Below, one piece after another: positions 34,990-47,140 of a stretch of 64,000 nucleotides of DNA (within the stretch, counting starts at the first letter, position 1; each line of letters opens with the position of its first letter). Below the pieces are notes generated by a model that made no database searches, was not told the DNA's origin, and worked only from the letters and a program-made list of their open reading frames with translations. The DNA comes from Crambe crambe (Eukaryota; Porifera; Demospongiae; Poecilosclerida; Crambeidae), in contig OZ004585.1 of the NCBI GenBank assembly GCA_963924555.1, positions 5,717,488-5,781,487 on the forward strand, read 5' to 3'. The translations under genes were made by a program, and so were the position numbers.

Positions 34990-35473
34990 GACAACCATAT
35001 CTCTCGAACCACTCAAGCTACAGCTATGATTTCTGGATAAATCCACTCCAAATTCTACGAACTACGATCTTTTCTACTCGTTGATCCTCGAAAGAGTCGA
35101 TGAAAAAGGAGACACTACGGAGCACAGCACTCGACTAATTCAATTAGGAAGCCATCTTTTCTATAATATGCATGCGCATATATTTGATATCCAATTATTC
35201 GAAATTATAATATTACTCAGCTGTCTTTAGCTAGCTAGCTCTAGATAATGATGATAGACTACTGTATCGACTTGGGGATTTAGATTCACCATGGTAGACT
35301 CTATTTCAGCATCTTCGACCTCCAAGTATAGCTCAATAATAACACAACACCTTGACTCCTGATAAATATGATTGGGCTGCTGTGCTATTCTTCTTTCATC
35401 TGTCCCTGCACAGAAGAATGAACTCTTATACATAGCTAAAACCATAAAAGAGAGGGAAAAAGACCAGGAACAA

Positions 35474-35785
35474 GTAAGGGAAAAAGCATTTCGTGAAATG
35501 AAAAAAGATGTAGGGATGACCACTGCTCAAAAAAGTGAGGAAACAAGAAGGATGGAAATGGGATCAATCTTTGTTCTGTATATCCAGCCAACAATCCCTA
35601 CATATACGTCAGGTAGCTTCAGAATATAATGCAGTAATGTACGTATATGTAGGGATTGTTGGCTGGATATACAGAACAAAGACTGATCCCATTTCCATCC
35701 TTCTTGTTTCCTCACTTTTTTGAGCAGTGGTCATCCCTACATCTTTTTCATTTCACGAAATGCTTTTTCCCTTACTTGTTCTATC
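35474..35785. repeat. Palindromic MITE in intron 1 of the RTK pseudogene
   Basis: AAGTAAGGGAAAAAGCATTT, TGTAGGGATGACCACTGCTC and GGATATACAGAACAAAG-type segments are mirrored around about 35629. The ends match 34875-34930 and 52985-53555. Confidence 0.9.
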
Positions 35786-38257
35786 ATATAACTGTACATC
35801 AGTATAATTTTATGCTATGGCTACATGCAGCATACATGTCTCTGACATAGGATAAAACAGTTAGCAGTTATGCTCAGCTGCTATTGTTGCCAGTGCAATC
35901 CACTGATCTGCATGCTTCAACCAGCTCTGAAATACCTACTTAAGTAACATCAAATTCTGAATCCTAAATTTCACTTAGCTATACTGTTCTGTTCAGCTTA
36001 TACGTATTTAAAACTAAGGCCAGCTATACTACTAGCACTATATATATTGCTGCAGCTATTCCAACTGTATCAAATCAAACAGTGTCCACTGATGCATTCT
36101 GTAATACATCTGCAATGTTGATGTGCCCCATACCACTGCGCAGTCTTTACACTATTATGTGGGAACAAATAGTTGACTCAACTCCAATACCATTAGACAC
36201 AGGAAGATACATACTTTCTCAAGACAGCAGAACCCTTTCCATATTACTATTAAACTCTACTCAGATGGTATTTCGATGTAAGTTAAACTTGCGACAGTGC
36301 TCACCATCTAGACCTGAGAACTGTTTACTATTTGATGTGGAAGGACCTTTCATGGAAATCAATGTTTTGAGTAAGCTCATGACACATGTATGCAATAAAT
36401 ACTAAGACATTAAACCTATGATTTCAGAGAGAAGTGAAATAACTGCTTTCTCTTCACCCCAGACAGTAACAAATGGTGACATTGCAATATTCCAGTGCAA
36501 TGCTAAAGGAAGTAACATCAATGTAAGATGGAATTTTAATGGATCATTTTATGGTCTTGATAGCTGTGAGCAGAATAGATAGGACTCAAGCCACAAATCT
36601 CATAATCAATTCCACATTGGAGATTAGGACTGGTGAGCTGCACTCCGTCATAATGGAGAAAATAAACTACACTATTCAGTGCATTGTGGAACAAAGTCTG
36701 GATTCTTCATCACTTATGATAACAAGGACATTGACTGTGGATCCTCACCAAGTAACTGAAACAGATGTTGGTGAGTAAATTCTGCTTATATTTGCTTGAG
36801 CAAAGTGGTCATTCATGAAATTATTAATTTTTAGGAGTCACAACTTCATCTTCTGATATAAATGTATCCACAGTGGTTGCCAATGACAGAGTTAGCTCAT
36901 CAACTATGAATGTCTCCAGTAGTGCCAATGAAAACTTAAGCTCTTCAATTTTGGCTGTCATAATTTCAGTCCCTGTTGTCATTCTACTATCAGGAATGTT
37001 GATTGGAATAATTCTGATCATCTATTAGATGAAACGAAAATGAACCAAAAAATTTGACACTGAATTACAAGAGAAAAAGTAACCTTTAAATATTATCAAC
37101 AATGAGGACCTAGCTGCATGGAATCAGCTAGAACAGATAATACTGTAGGGAGGTGATCTTAATAGGGAGGTAGTCAAATCGCGATATAGTTGCATGTGGT
37201 ACTTAATAGAGACCATGATGGTCATTTTGGATGTCTGGATAACCCTGTTAGCCATTTATTCCACTTGTGAATTGTACATCTAGAATAATACATATTATTA
37301 CATGCTTTTTTCAGGTCACTAAGTATAAAAGATGAATGTCCACAGCCTGATTGTGGTATGAAGTAAATAAGATGGTTATAAACTATTTTCTTATAAGAAT
37401 GTTACTAACTCTAGCAAAGACTACAACATTGGGAGTTGAAACAATTGGACCTTCTGAATTGTATGCCAAGAAATTTCATGACTCGAATTTGCTGATACCT
37501 GGTCGTCACATTCAGCTAAATCATACAATTGGTCAAGGTTGTCTATTACTAGAACTTTACAGTGGAAACTCCAGTAAAGGACACCTCTCAACAAAGTACC
37601 TTTGTAAGAGGACAACAGTCGGCACATCTTTCGTGATTATTAAATATAGAATGGCCAAAATATTCACTCACCATATTATAGCTATTATGTTAGCTAAGAG
37701 ATTCAAAATTATTTTGTGAGTCTATCCAGGGGTAGCCAATAATCGGACATAATATTAGTTCCCAAACAAGGTTAGCTAACATGATCAATGTTATAGCTAA
37801 TATTATTATCTAACTAAAATCTACATTCAAAAGACATGAGCAAAGCCCTTAGCTTTGGATAAATATGAGCTGAACTGTGAACCCATTCTCAAACAGGTCT
37901 ATGCATGAGAACAAAATATGCAGTGTGAGTGTGCATCTATAGCTATGTACAATTAAGCTGTACAAGATGGTTGTCATAAAAACATAAGAAGGTGTAGTCC
38001 TATCCCTCTCAAGGTCTGGAAATTAAGATCATGGTATGTAAAATTTTCACAGTAATAATTATTTTCGTCATTGAATATTTCCCAGTTAGTTTTAAAAGTT
38101 ATGAATTTATGATAATAGCAATAATAATAAAGCTTTATAAGACACTCGAAATAGCTAAATGTGTATGGAGTGCACCGGAGTGGACATGCAGAGTTTTAAT
38201 TTGATTCTTTATAGCAATAGCGACATTAGCTAACTGTTTGTATAATGGCTTATGCAA

Positions 38258-40866
38258 TCAGATCTTAACAGAAAATACTGAGAATTCGAGGTATCCAGCT
38301 ACATTTTCAAGTAGTATGTTAATTTCTTTTATCAAGTCTTCAAAACAAGGTCGTTTTTCTGGTGATTCTTCCCAGCACCGAGTGACCAAGTCATACCTAC
38401 ATAGTATACATGTCATAACATTAACCACAATTTCATGCATGTTAATAAATGATTGTGACTTGCTGTAGTTGAGAACTCTGGAAAATTAAGTTTTTTAACA
38501 CTACCAGTTTTTGATGTCTAGAAGGATAGTCAGCTACCATTATGTATCCAAGCCTTGCATAATCAGGTGAACACATGCATGTCATACATACCACACCCAA
38601 TAATGATGAATATAGCTATAGCTAGCAGTAAACTGCATAAGATAGGCTTGTAGATAATCTTTTCTTCATTGCTCTTTCTAGCTAAATAGCCATCTCTCTA
38701 TTATTAGCTAGTTGCTAGTTGAAGTGCACGTGATGCATGCATGAACACACAAAACTTACACTTGATGGCTGCAACTTGCATTGTTGGGCTTCTCCAGTCT
38801 CCCTCCATCTTGAAGATATTTAACGAGGGCAAAAGGATCAATAGCAGGGTAGGGGGTGTGGCCAAGACTGAATATCTCCCAGCAAGTTACTCCAAATGAC
38901 CACTGTGGTTGAAATATGTCAGATATTAGCTATTTCCATTAGCTACTATGGTTGCACAAAGTATGGATTCCTCAATAATGTCTCGATCATTTATAGTTTA
39001 AAAAGTATGGCTAGCTAGCTTACTCATTAAATTTTTTTAGCATAAGAATTTTAGAAATGCTCAGCTCATAGCCAGCTGCAATAGGATCATAATAATTATA
39101 AATGTCAATAACCTATAGCTATCACCCAATTTAAATCCTTATTTCACTCCCCCTTCAGCAATAAGTTAGTCGAGTAACCCCTTACCCGTTCCCATCCCCA
39201 AACTCAAGAACCACTGCAGGCTTTGATTGTACTGATAAGGGATGAAAGGAATAGGTTTTGGCTTAACCTTTGCAAAATTCACAATCTTCTGTATCGAGGC
39301 AGACCATTCTTCCTTTAGAAACTATTTTAGCAATAGAACAAATTGGAGCTGTGATAAAATTATCTACTTCACTCCTAGGCGGTGTGGTTATTGAAATTAG
39401 GAGGCCTAGGAGTGAAGTAGGAATGGTAGTTTTGTAATTGCTGTGGTTCTTGAGTTAGGTGATGGGTACAGGTAAGGGGTTGCTTGACTCACATGTTGAT
39501 AAAGGGGGAGTGAAGTAGGGATTTAAGTTGGGTGATATAGGCTACAACTACCCATACTCAAAGAACTTTGCTCACCCATAGCTATAGATTTACTATAGCT
39601 AATACTTACTACATCTGTTTTTTCAGAGAAGATCCCGTCGAGAAGACTTTCCAAAGCCATCCATTTGACTGGAAGCTTTACTGAAGCTCCTTCCCCTTGT
39701 CTGAAGTAATTGGTTGAGTGTATTTCTTCAGCAAGGCCAAAATCTCCAACCTTGATCACAAACTTATCATCAATCCTGGATGTGATTCAATAAATAAATA
39801 TGAACGGCTGACTATATTAAGCATATAACAATATAATTATTATCACTAAGTATGTAGCTATAAGGGCTGTATTTTATGTAATCTTTATAGATTTGTTTGC
39901 TCAACTTGATTACATGTTACATTTTATCTTACATGCAGTTGCGGGCTGCTAGGTCTCTATGCACAAATTTGTGTTTGGCAAGATAACTCATTCCCTTTGA
40001 AACTTGAAGGCACATTGACAGCAGCTTTCTTTGGGCATCTTCCATCTATGAAAAAATAATAACGTAAGTATGATGACTTAATTCTTTCATGTACCATTTC
40101 TTCTCCAGCATCTTCTGCTATTGTGAATTGGGATCTCTTCTTCTTCAAGTAAGTCAAAAGAGAGCCATTTGCCATAAAAGGCATGACAATAAATGGCCTT
40201 TCTCCTACATCAATAGAAACCCCAATTAAACCCATAACATTTGGATGGTTGAATCTCTTCATTCTTTCACTTTCTGCTATCAAATCTTCAATATTTTTTG
40301 CTGAATAAAAACCTGTAAAAATAAAGAGCATCAAATAACATGACTTAATATTGAATGGGAGAGTCCAATTTTTTGGATGTAAGTAAAATTTAATAGCTAC
40401 CTAGCTACATGTACTTGTTTTGGACTTATTGTCTTATGAAATGTAATAGGCTATAGAAGAACTTGAACATATCAATGACTCATCATCACTTATTAGGAAT
40501 TCTTGAGAATAATATTAAGCCAATTTTTAATGGATTATCATTTATAATGACAGATCCAGCAATGCAGTTGTTACTTTTTAGAGTCTTGACTGCTACAACT
40601 TCTGCTGTAGTCCTTCCTTGCCAGCCTGTGAGGTAACTTTTATATACCAATCCAAATTCACCTGTGAATTAATTTTAATAGTGAGTAAAATTAATAATGC
40701 AGTTCTGTAATTTGGTTAAGCTCCCGCAGATTATGCTAGCATTATTTTGAGAAAAGCTAATAGGTGTGCTCTGGAATCTAAGAATCTTAGAGAGACTATG
40801 CAGCTCATGTATGATATAATAAATTGATGAATCAAGTAAAGGGACTCACAGCTAATTTAGCACAAC

Positions 40867-40898
<32 letters not shown>

Positions 40899-43800
40899 AA
40901 TACTTGAGGCTTCAAAAATTAATTCAAAGCTGCAAATCAAATGACTAAATATTACATAGCTAGCTATATCAAATAGATTGTTTGCTCAACTTGATTATGA
41001 CAAGCATTATATCTTACATACATGCAGTTGCAGGCTGCTAGGTCTCTATGCACGAACTTGTATTTGGCGAGATACATAGCTAACTCATTCCCTTGACAGC
41101 AGCATTCTGGTGTCAACAGTTCTATTAAGATCACTATTTTAGGGGATAACCTTTTCTCAAGTGTACAATTAACAATTAGAACAATTTGCTATTGGGTTTT
41201 TTCCTAGTTGAACCTCAGATAAGGGACACTCTAAAAGAAGACAAATCTCTCAACAAAGGACACTCAAAAATACACACTCTGTACTAAATAACTCCAAGAC
41301 CTCTCTACAAAGGACAAAAGGCTGGGTCATAAGTGCATCCATTATTCAGAGTTTCCACTGTATGAGAGAATGATGGGTATAATAATAGGGATTGTGTGAG
41401 GACCTGAGAATAGAATTTTTTAAAATTTTCTGTAGCTATACAACCACAAATTGATTACAGTGGAACCTCTAATGATGGACACGCTTAGCTAATTGGGACT
41501 CAACCTTTTGTTCTTTGTAGAGAGGTTATCCTCATTTAAACACATAAAGATACTACTTGGAATTTCCACTGTAAATTATGTAAATTGACTTATAAATAGA
41601 TACATAACCTTGACCAATTGTATGATTTAGCTGAATGTGACGACCAGGTATCAGCAATTTTGAGTCATGAAATTTTTTGGCATACATTTCAGAAGGTCCA
41701 ATCATTTCAACTCCCAATGTTGTGGTCTTTGCTAGAGTTAATAATAAAACAATCTATAACCATCTTAATTTACTTTATACCATAATTTGGCCGTGGACAT
41801 TCATCTGTTATATTTAGTGACCTGAAAAAAGAGTTATTTGTATTATTATCAAGTGCAATACATAGCTAAGTAATATTTAGTTCACTCTTTTCTAGCTCTA
41901 AGTGTTTTAATGCACCTGCACGAGAATGATGCTATAATGCTTGAGGTGAATGTAATGCACGAGCCGAAGGCGAGTGCATTACATTACCGAGAGCATTATA
42001 GCATCATTCGAGTGCACCATGCATTAAAACACATGGAGCTAGAAAAGAGTGATCTAAACATTTTAGTGCTGATCACATGACTTATGACCAATCAAATTCC
42101 AATTAGTCCTTACAGAACCCTAGCCTTAGCCTAGCCCTAGCCTAGCCTTAGTACCTAGCAAGCTCTGATACACTTTGGTTCAGTAAGAATGCTCTAATAT
42201 AATGATATTCAAAAAAATAAATGAGGTAAATTCCTGAGGTTTTCCTGTTTGAAACCCAATGTAAAAAGTGAAATGCTAAAGTCTATAAAAGGAGACATTA
42301 AGAAGTAGATTTACTGTAAGCACTAGGGACTGAGGCTGGAAGGTCATAGTCCTAGTGGATCTTCCTATGTACCTTCAGCACAGTTCCTCAAGTGTGCACT
42401 AAATATTTAGTGCACATGAAAGTGTGCTTTATGAGATTTAAAGTACACTTTTCAGAGAATCTGATTGGTCACAAGTCATGTGACCAGCACTAAGTGGCTA
42501 TAATAGGTTATCCAGACATCAAAAGCAACCTATTAAGTACCACATTATGGCCTTCTTAAGAGACATCTTTCTATTAAGACTGTATAGCTAGCTACTCTAG
42601 CTGATTCCATGCAGGTCCTTATTGCTGAAAAGTTTACTTTTTCTCTTGTAATTCAGTGTCAAATTGTTTGGTTCGTTTTCTTTTTGTCCAATAAATGATC
42701 AGAATTATTCCAATCAACATTCCTGATAGCAGAATGACAACAGGGACTGAAATTATGATAGCCAAAATTGAAGAGCTTAAGTTTTCACTGCCGGCACTAC
42801 TGGAAACATTCAAAGTTGAAGGACTAACTCCGCTAACTCCATCATTGGCAATCACTGTGGTATCAGAAGATGAAATGAAAGTTGTGACTCCCAAAAATGT
42901 TAATTCATGCATGATGCATTCATTATACTCACCAACATTTGATTCAGTTACTTGTTGAGGATCCACAGTCAACGTGATACTTGCTATCATAAGTGATGAA
43001 GAATCCAGATGTTGTTCCACAATGCACTGAATAGTGTAGTTTATTTTCTCCATTATGACGGAGTGCAGCTCACCAGTCCTGATCTTCAATGTGGAATTGA
43101 TCATGAGGTTTGTGTCTTGAGTCCTATCTATATAAATTCCATTCTGCTCACAGCTATCAAGACCACAAAATGATCCATTAAAATTCCATCTCACACTGAT
43201 ATTACTTCCTTTAGCATTGCACTGAAATATTGCAATGTTACCATTTGTTACTGTCTGGGATGAAGGGAAAGCAGTTATTTCACTTCGCTCTGAAATGATA
43301 GGTAAAAATTATGTTAGTACATGTGTCGTGAGCTTACTCAATGCATTGATTTCCATGAATGGTCCTTCCACATTGAATAGCAAACAACGATCAGGTCTAG
43401 ATGGTGAGCACTGTCGCAAGTTTAACTTACATCGAAATACCATCTGATCAGTAGAGTTTAATACTAATATAGAAAGGGTTCTGTTGTTTTGAGAGAGTAT
43501 GTATCTTCCTGACTCCGAATCATTCATTAATGGTATTGGAGTTGAGCCCAAAAGTTGCTCCCACATAAGAGTGTAACTACTGCGTACAGTAGGCAGTGGT
43601 ATGGGGCACATCAACATTGCGGATGTATTACAGAATACATCAGTAGAGAGAGTTTGATTAGATACAGTTGGGATAGCTGCAGCAATATTAAATGTCATAA
43701 TGTCATTGAGTAGCTATTTATGTTAGCTAGCCCTATATATGTATGTAGTTTAAATATTTCCAATGATAAGCTGCACAGAACAGTAAATGAAATTACGATG

Positions 43801-45714
43801 ATGTAACTTGAGTGCGCAAATCCCACTCTACATATTCAGAGCTGGTTAAAGCATGCAGGCCAGAATGTTGGGATTGCATTGGCAATAACAACAGCAAAGC
43901 AATAATATAGCTAGCTAACTACGTATATCAGAGATATAATTCTGCATGCATGCTAGTTGGCATATACGTAGTTACTGGCAAACATTTTGAATGTACGTAC
44001 ATGCACATAAACAATTACTAGGGCAATGTTCAACATTCAGTTGACAGCGAGCGAGCAAGCAAGTATTCTTCAACGATTTTCATTTGCTGTTGAGTATCTG
44101 TAGCAATGTGCAGCATTTGACAGTGAGCAATTAAAGTAGCTGATAGGCTTCAGTGATATTGCTAAGAGTCATGTAAATGGTGGCAGGCAGCTGCATACAT
44201 ACTTACCTCAAAGCACTTAGATAAGCCTAGTGCCTACAAGCCGCTTAGATAAGCCTCTTGTGCCTGCTGCCCAAAAGGCTGTAGAAATGTTGAGCTGATA
44301 GTTCATTTGTGCTTTGCTGTTGTGTTATGTAGCTAAGTGCATGCATAGAAAGCTAAGTACTTTCCACAAAGCACTTGTATATGTCTAGTGCCTACAATCC
44401 ACTTAGATAAGCCTTGCCCTACTATCCACCATGCTATATACAAAGCGATGTAGAAATCAATCAAGCAATTGCAACTGGAGCATGCGCATAAATGCACGCG
44501 CAGGGGCGCTACTATTGCACGACACGTACGTACGTACGCCTGAGGCATTTTGGAGTGTAGACATTATTTAAAATTTCAATGAGTCATGACCTGAGAGTCA
44601 GCTCACTCGCTTCGCTCGCTCGCTGCAATTATATACAGTGATAGAGTACGTATAATGCATAATTATTATTACTAAGCAAATTCCATTACAAGATATCATA
44701 GTATAATATAGCCATCAGTTGCATGAGAAGGTAAACAAGCATAGTTATGAATACAGAAAAAGCTTGGGAATAGCTACAATATCTAGCTTGCAGCATTCGA
44801 TCACCCTATAGCTCCTTTTGTGTATGCTACAACGTAGGAAACCACACATGTATAATCATGTATTTAATTTCTGAAAATCTAACAGCTTGCTATTAAATGT
44901 AACAACTCCATCCATTGTAACTCAATCGATTTGCCACACATTTTGCAGACACATGTATGAGGATGAGGATCAAAAGGGTTACTTTTCCTATTCTTTTACT
45001 TAGAAGTTACTGAGGCTATTGTATACCCTGCAGGTAACACAGCAACAAGAATTAAGCCACAGTATAGAAAGCCACAAAAGATTGTCAATTTGAGTGGCAG
45101 CTAGGCTTAATTTTTGGTTGAGGCCCCCGGTAAAAGTCCCATAAATATATACCCAACTGTTTTTCCTTTCATAATGTTTTTCCCCCCTTGAGTAGCTACG
45201 TATAGCTATACTACATGATCAATCACATGAAACCCTTCAAGTAGCTACGTATAGCTATACTACATGATCAGTCACATGAAAGTTTTTTCCCCTTGAGTAG
45301 CTACGTACGTTATGATCAATTAGCTACATGCTTTTGCACTGCCTGGTGAGAAAATAGTTGCACTATAATGATTCCACAATAGCTGTACTTGTTAAATAGC
45401 TAGTAACTCATAGTGACCTTACCAGCAAACATATAATCTTCTGAGTGTTGCCCCTCTACTATGCATCGAATAATAAAATCTTCGGTAATGGAGTATGATA
45501 GAGAGTCTCGATTACTGTCAGTATTTTCCCGTGCAACTAAATCTCTTGAACTGTTGTAGAACTCAAACATTGCAGTGGAGTCAGGTGCACCTTGATTATT
45601 TATGCACTCAAATCTTAGTTCTAAATTTAAATCCAAATAGAAATTCAGACTAGGATCAGTGCCCAAAACAATATGGATCATAAAGCTCCAAAATATGAGC
45701 ACAAATGCCATCAT
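38258..45714 (-). CDS. Receptor tyrosine kinase with three Ig-like domains
   Basis: Exons, 5' to 3' on minus: 45714-45423, 43676-43338, 43289-42933 (continuing in frame to 42638), 41821-41781, 41731-41609, 40661-40575, 40312-40095, 40045-39933, 39775-39610, 38902-38760 and 38396-38258. All phases join. Signal peptide [18 protein letters not shown], three Ig-like domains with paired Cys, TM ([20 protein letters not shown]), basic stop-transfer KRKRTK. Kinase: glycine loop [17 protein letters not shown] lysine, HRDLAARN catalytic loop, [35 protein letters not shown]. All catalytic residues are present, so it should be active: ligand-driven Tyr phosphorylation at the plasma membrane. Introns hold MITEs (39110, 41884) and a relic kinase exon (41000). 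The family is expanded in sponges. Confidence 0.9.
39110..39541. repeat. Foldback MITE in a kinase intron
   Basis: ATCACCCAATTTAAATCC ... CACTCCCCCTTCAGCAATAA on the left returns as GATAAAGGGGGAGTGAAGTA and TTTAAGTTGGGTGAT on the right. Same family as 1630-2041; the centre has CACTCCTAGGCGG and the inverse. Confidence 0.85.
40868..40900. repeat. Poly-C/poly-A tract
   Basis: Twenty-one C followed by about twelve A in an intron of the RTK gene. Similar homopolymers lie at 24735, 26283 and 58136. Confidence 0.95.
40985..41098 (-). pseudogene. Relic duplicate of the catalytic-loop kinase exon
   Basis: TGCAGTTGCAGGCTGCTAGG, TCTCTATGCACGAACTTGTA and ACTCATTCCCTT repeat the exon at 39933-40045 (HRDLAARN region), together with its flanking intron (TTGTTTGCTCAACTTGATTA). 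The N-terminal half of the exon is lost and the frame is broken by an ATAGCTA insert. It lies between the juxtamembrane and glycine-loop exons, so it is a partial tandem duplication inside the gene. Confidence 0.75.
41884..42053. repeat. Palindromic MITE in an RTK intron
   Basis: CACTCTTTTCTAGCTC, GTGTTTTAATGCACCTGCAC and AATGATGCTATAATGC are mirrored by GCATTATAGCATCATT, GTGCACCATGCATTAAAACA and GAGCTAGAAAAGAGTG. Confidence 0.9.
44018..44562. repeat. Long interspersed repeat, copy 2
   Basis: Direct copy of 8575-9145, in the first intron of the RTK gene. Small deletions include a shorter ACGT run and the loss of GGCAGGCAGCT near 44340. Followed directly by the GAGTCATGACCTGAGAGTCA piece that is also found at 11140. 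Confidence 0.9.
45175..45310. repeat. Tandem duplication of about 60 bp
   Basis: TAGCTACGTATAGCTATACT then ACATGATCAATCACATGAAA occurs twice, with a third partial unit. Confidence 0.85.
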
Positions 45715-46066
45715 ACGTATATTAGCAACTATAGCTATTTATCACTCTAACAGCAGAGCTCTCATATCATCAGCCATTTAGCTAATAGGGAGAGGAATCA
45801 GTGTAATTATTGTTGGACACGGTACTATATAGAAAAATTTCAGGAAGTAATATTGATTTAGGAATTACGTATTTTGCTTTTTATCATGTGTACAATAAAC
45901 AACACTTAATATACTTTTGCTAGTGCAGACTGGTGGACCATTCATGAGTAGCTATATATAATACAGACACTTTACACAAGTGTGTATAATGGATAGCTTT
46001 AAACTAATATATGTAGTATATGTACGGTGGCAGAGAGGGCTACTCCAATCAGCATTTTTCCGTCAT

Positions 46067-46180
46067 TTCCAAACTGGATATTTACAAATCGAAATTTCTA
46101 AACTACAGACATTTACAAAATCGAAATTTCCAAACTGGACATTTACAAAATTGAAATTTCTAAACTATATTTTACAAAGT
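46067..46180. repeat. Minisatellite, about 30-bp unit
   Basis: ATTTACAAAATCGAAATTTC then CAAACTGGA-type units repeat three to four times. Confidence 0.85.
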
Positions 46181-46655
46181 ACTCATTATCAGATAACTCT
46201 AGTCCTGTGTCATTCCTATTTAGACTGTAATGATGATGCTAGGTTGAGCCTGTAGGCATTGCCAAGCATGGATAAACCAGTTCATACTATTATTCTTTAT
46301 AATACTAGCACTAACATCAACCTTCACATTCATGACTGGAACAGTTTTTAGCTGCTCTTGCATTTATTTAGCATACCAAGAATGAAAATACTTTTTCAGC
46401 TCATCCATCATTGTGGGCACTTAAAACCTGTTGTCATAGTCAGCGGGGACTCCCACGTTCGTACGTTCATTAAAAATATTTTTTGTAGCAAGTTAACAGG
46501 TGAAAGGTCAGGAAGCACAACTCTACTCTCTCACTACTGTCCCAAATCACAGATTATTGAAGCTAGAAGGCCATAACCTGAAAAAAATAGGAAACATTTC
46601 CATAATACAAGCAGTTGATTATGACCTAACTGCTTTTTGTCAGCTATTAATACAG

Positions 46656-47140
46656 ATGATAGTTAAAGCTGACTAGATACTCACCTGAACCACATAACGC
46701 CTGTACACGAGTCTCATCTCTGTCTGCAATCAAGGCTTGCCACTACAGGAGAAAGCTAAAGAACTCTGCTTGCATGTGTTCTTAGATTGCATGGTAAAGA
46801 TCGTCAACATGGAGACAGTAGCACAATTACCGATGATAGTAAAGCTGACTAGATACTCACCTGAACCACATAATGCCTGTGTACGCTGCTGCTTAGCAGA
46901 GTCTCATCTCTGTCTGCAATCAAGGCTTGCCGCTACTAGTCTACAGGAGAAAGCTAAAGAACTCTGCTTGCACGTGTTCTTAGATCGTATGGTAAAGATC
47001 GTCAACATGGAGACAGTAGTACAATTTCTGACCTGATGCGCAGTTCAAAACGAAGTAGAGTTAGGCGCTCTAAGTTAATAGCATGGAAAAGGACGAAGTT
47101 GCTTTAGAGATCCGTGATGGCAGCGAAGCGCTGAGGTACT
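46656..47140 (+). repeat. Two tandem copies of the exon-like unit also found at 18222
   Basis: The GCTGACTAGATACTCACCTG, GTCTCATCTCTGTCTGCAAT, AAGCTAAAGAACTCTGCTTG and GATCGTCAACATGGAGACAG blocks occur twice in a row. The second copy runs on into ATGGAAAAGGACGAAGTTGC (ATG at 47083), giving MEKDEVALEIRDGSEALR before a possible GTACTC donor. If it is an exon, its phase does not join the ankyrin exon at 49258. Confidence 0.65.

Larger units (their letters stand above)
34503..37537 (+). pseudogene. Truncated Ig-receptor tyrosine kinase paralog
   Basis: Exons matching the minus RTK: 34503-34800 (signal peptide, Ig 1), 36056-36370 (Ig 2), 36428-36770 (Ig 3), 36835-37078 (TM), 37315-37355 and 37415-37537 (juxtamembrane, [14 protein letters not shown]). 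The copy stops at the glycine loop; the next sequence is a GTGGAAACTC...GGACAC repeat. Damage: frameshift in exon 1 near 34655, an 11-bp loss in exon 3 near 36580, and TAG in place of the TGG after the TM (37026). All splice sites are kept, including an AG before the TM exon that the other copy lacks. It points towards the minus gene (tail to tail). Confidence 0.85.
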
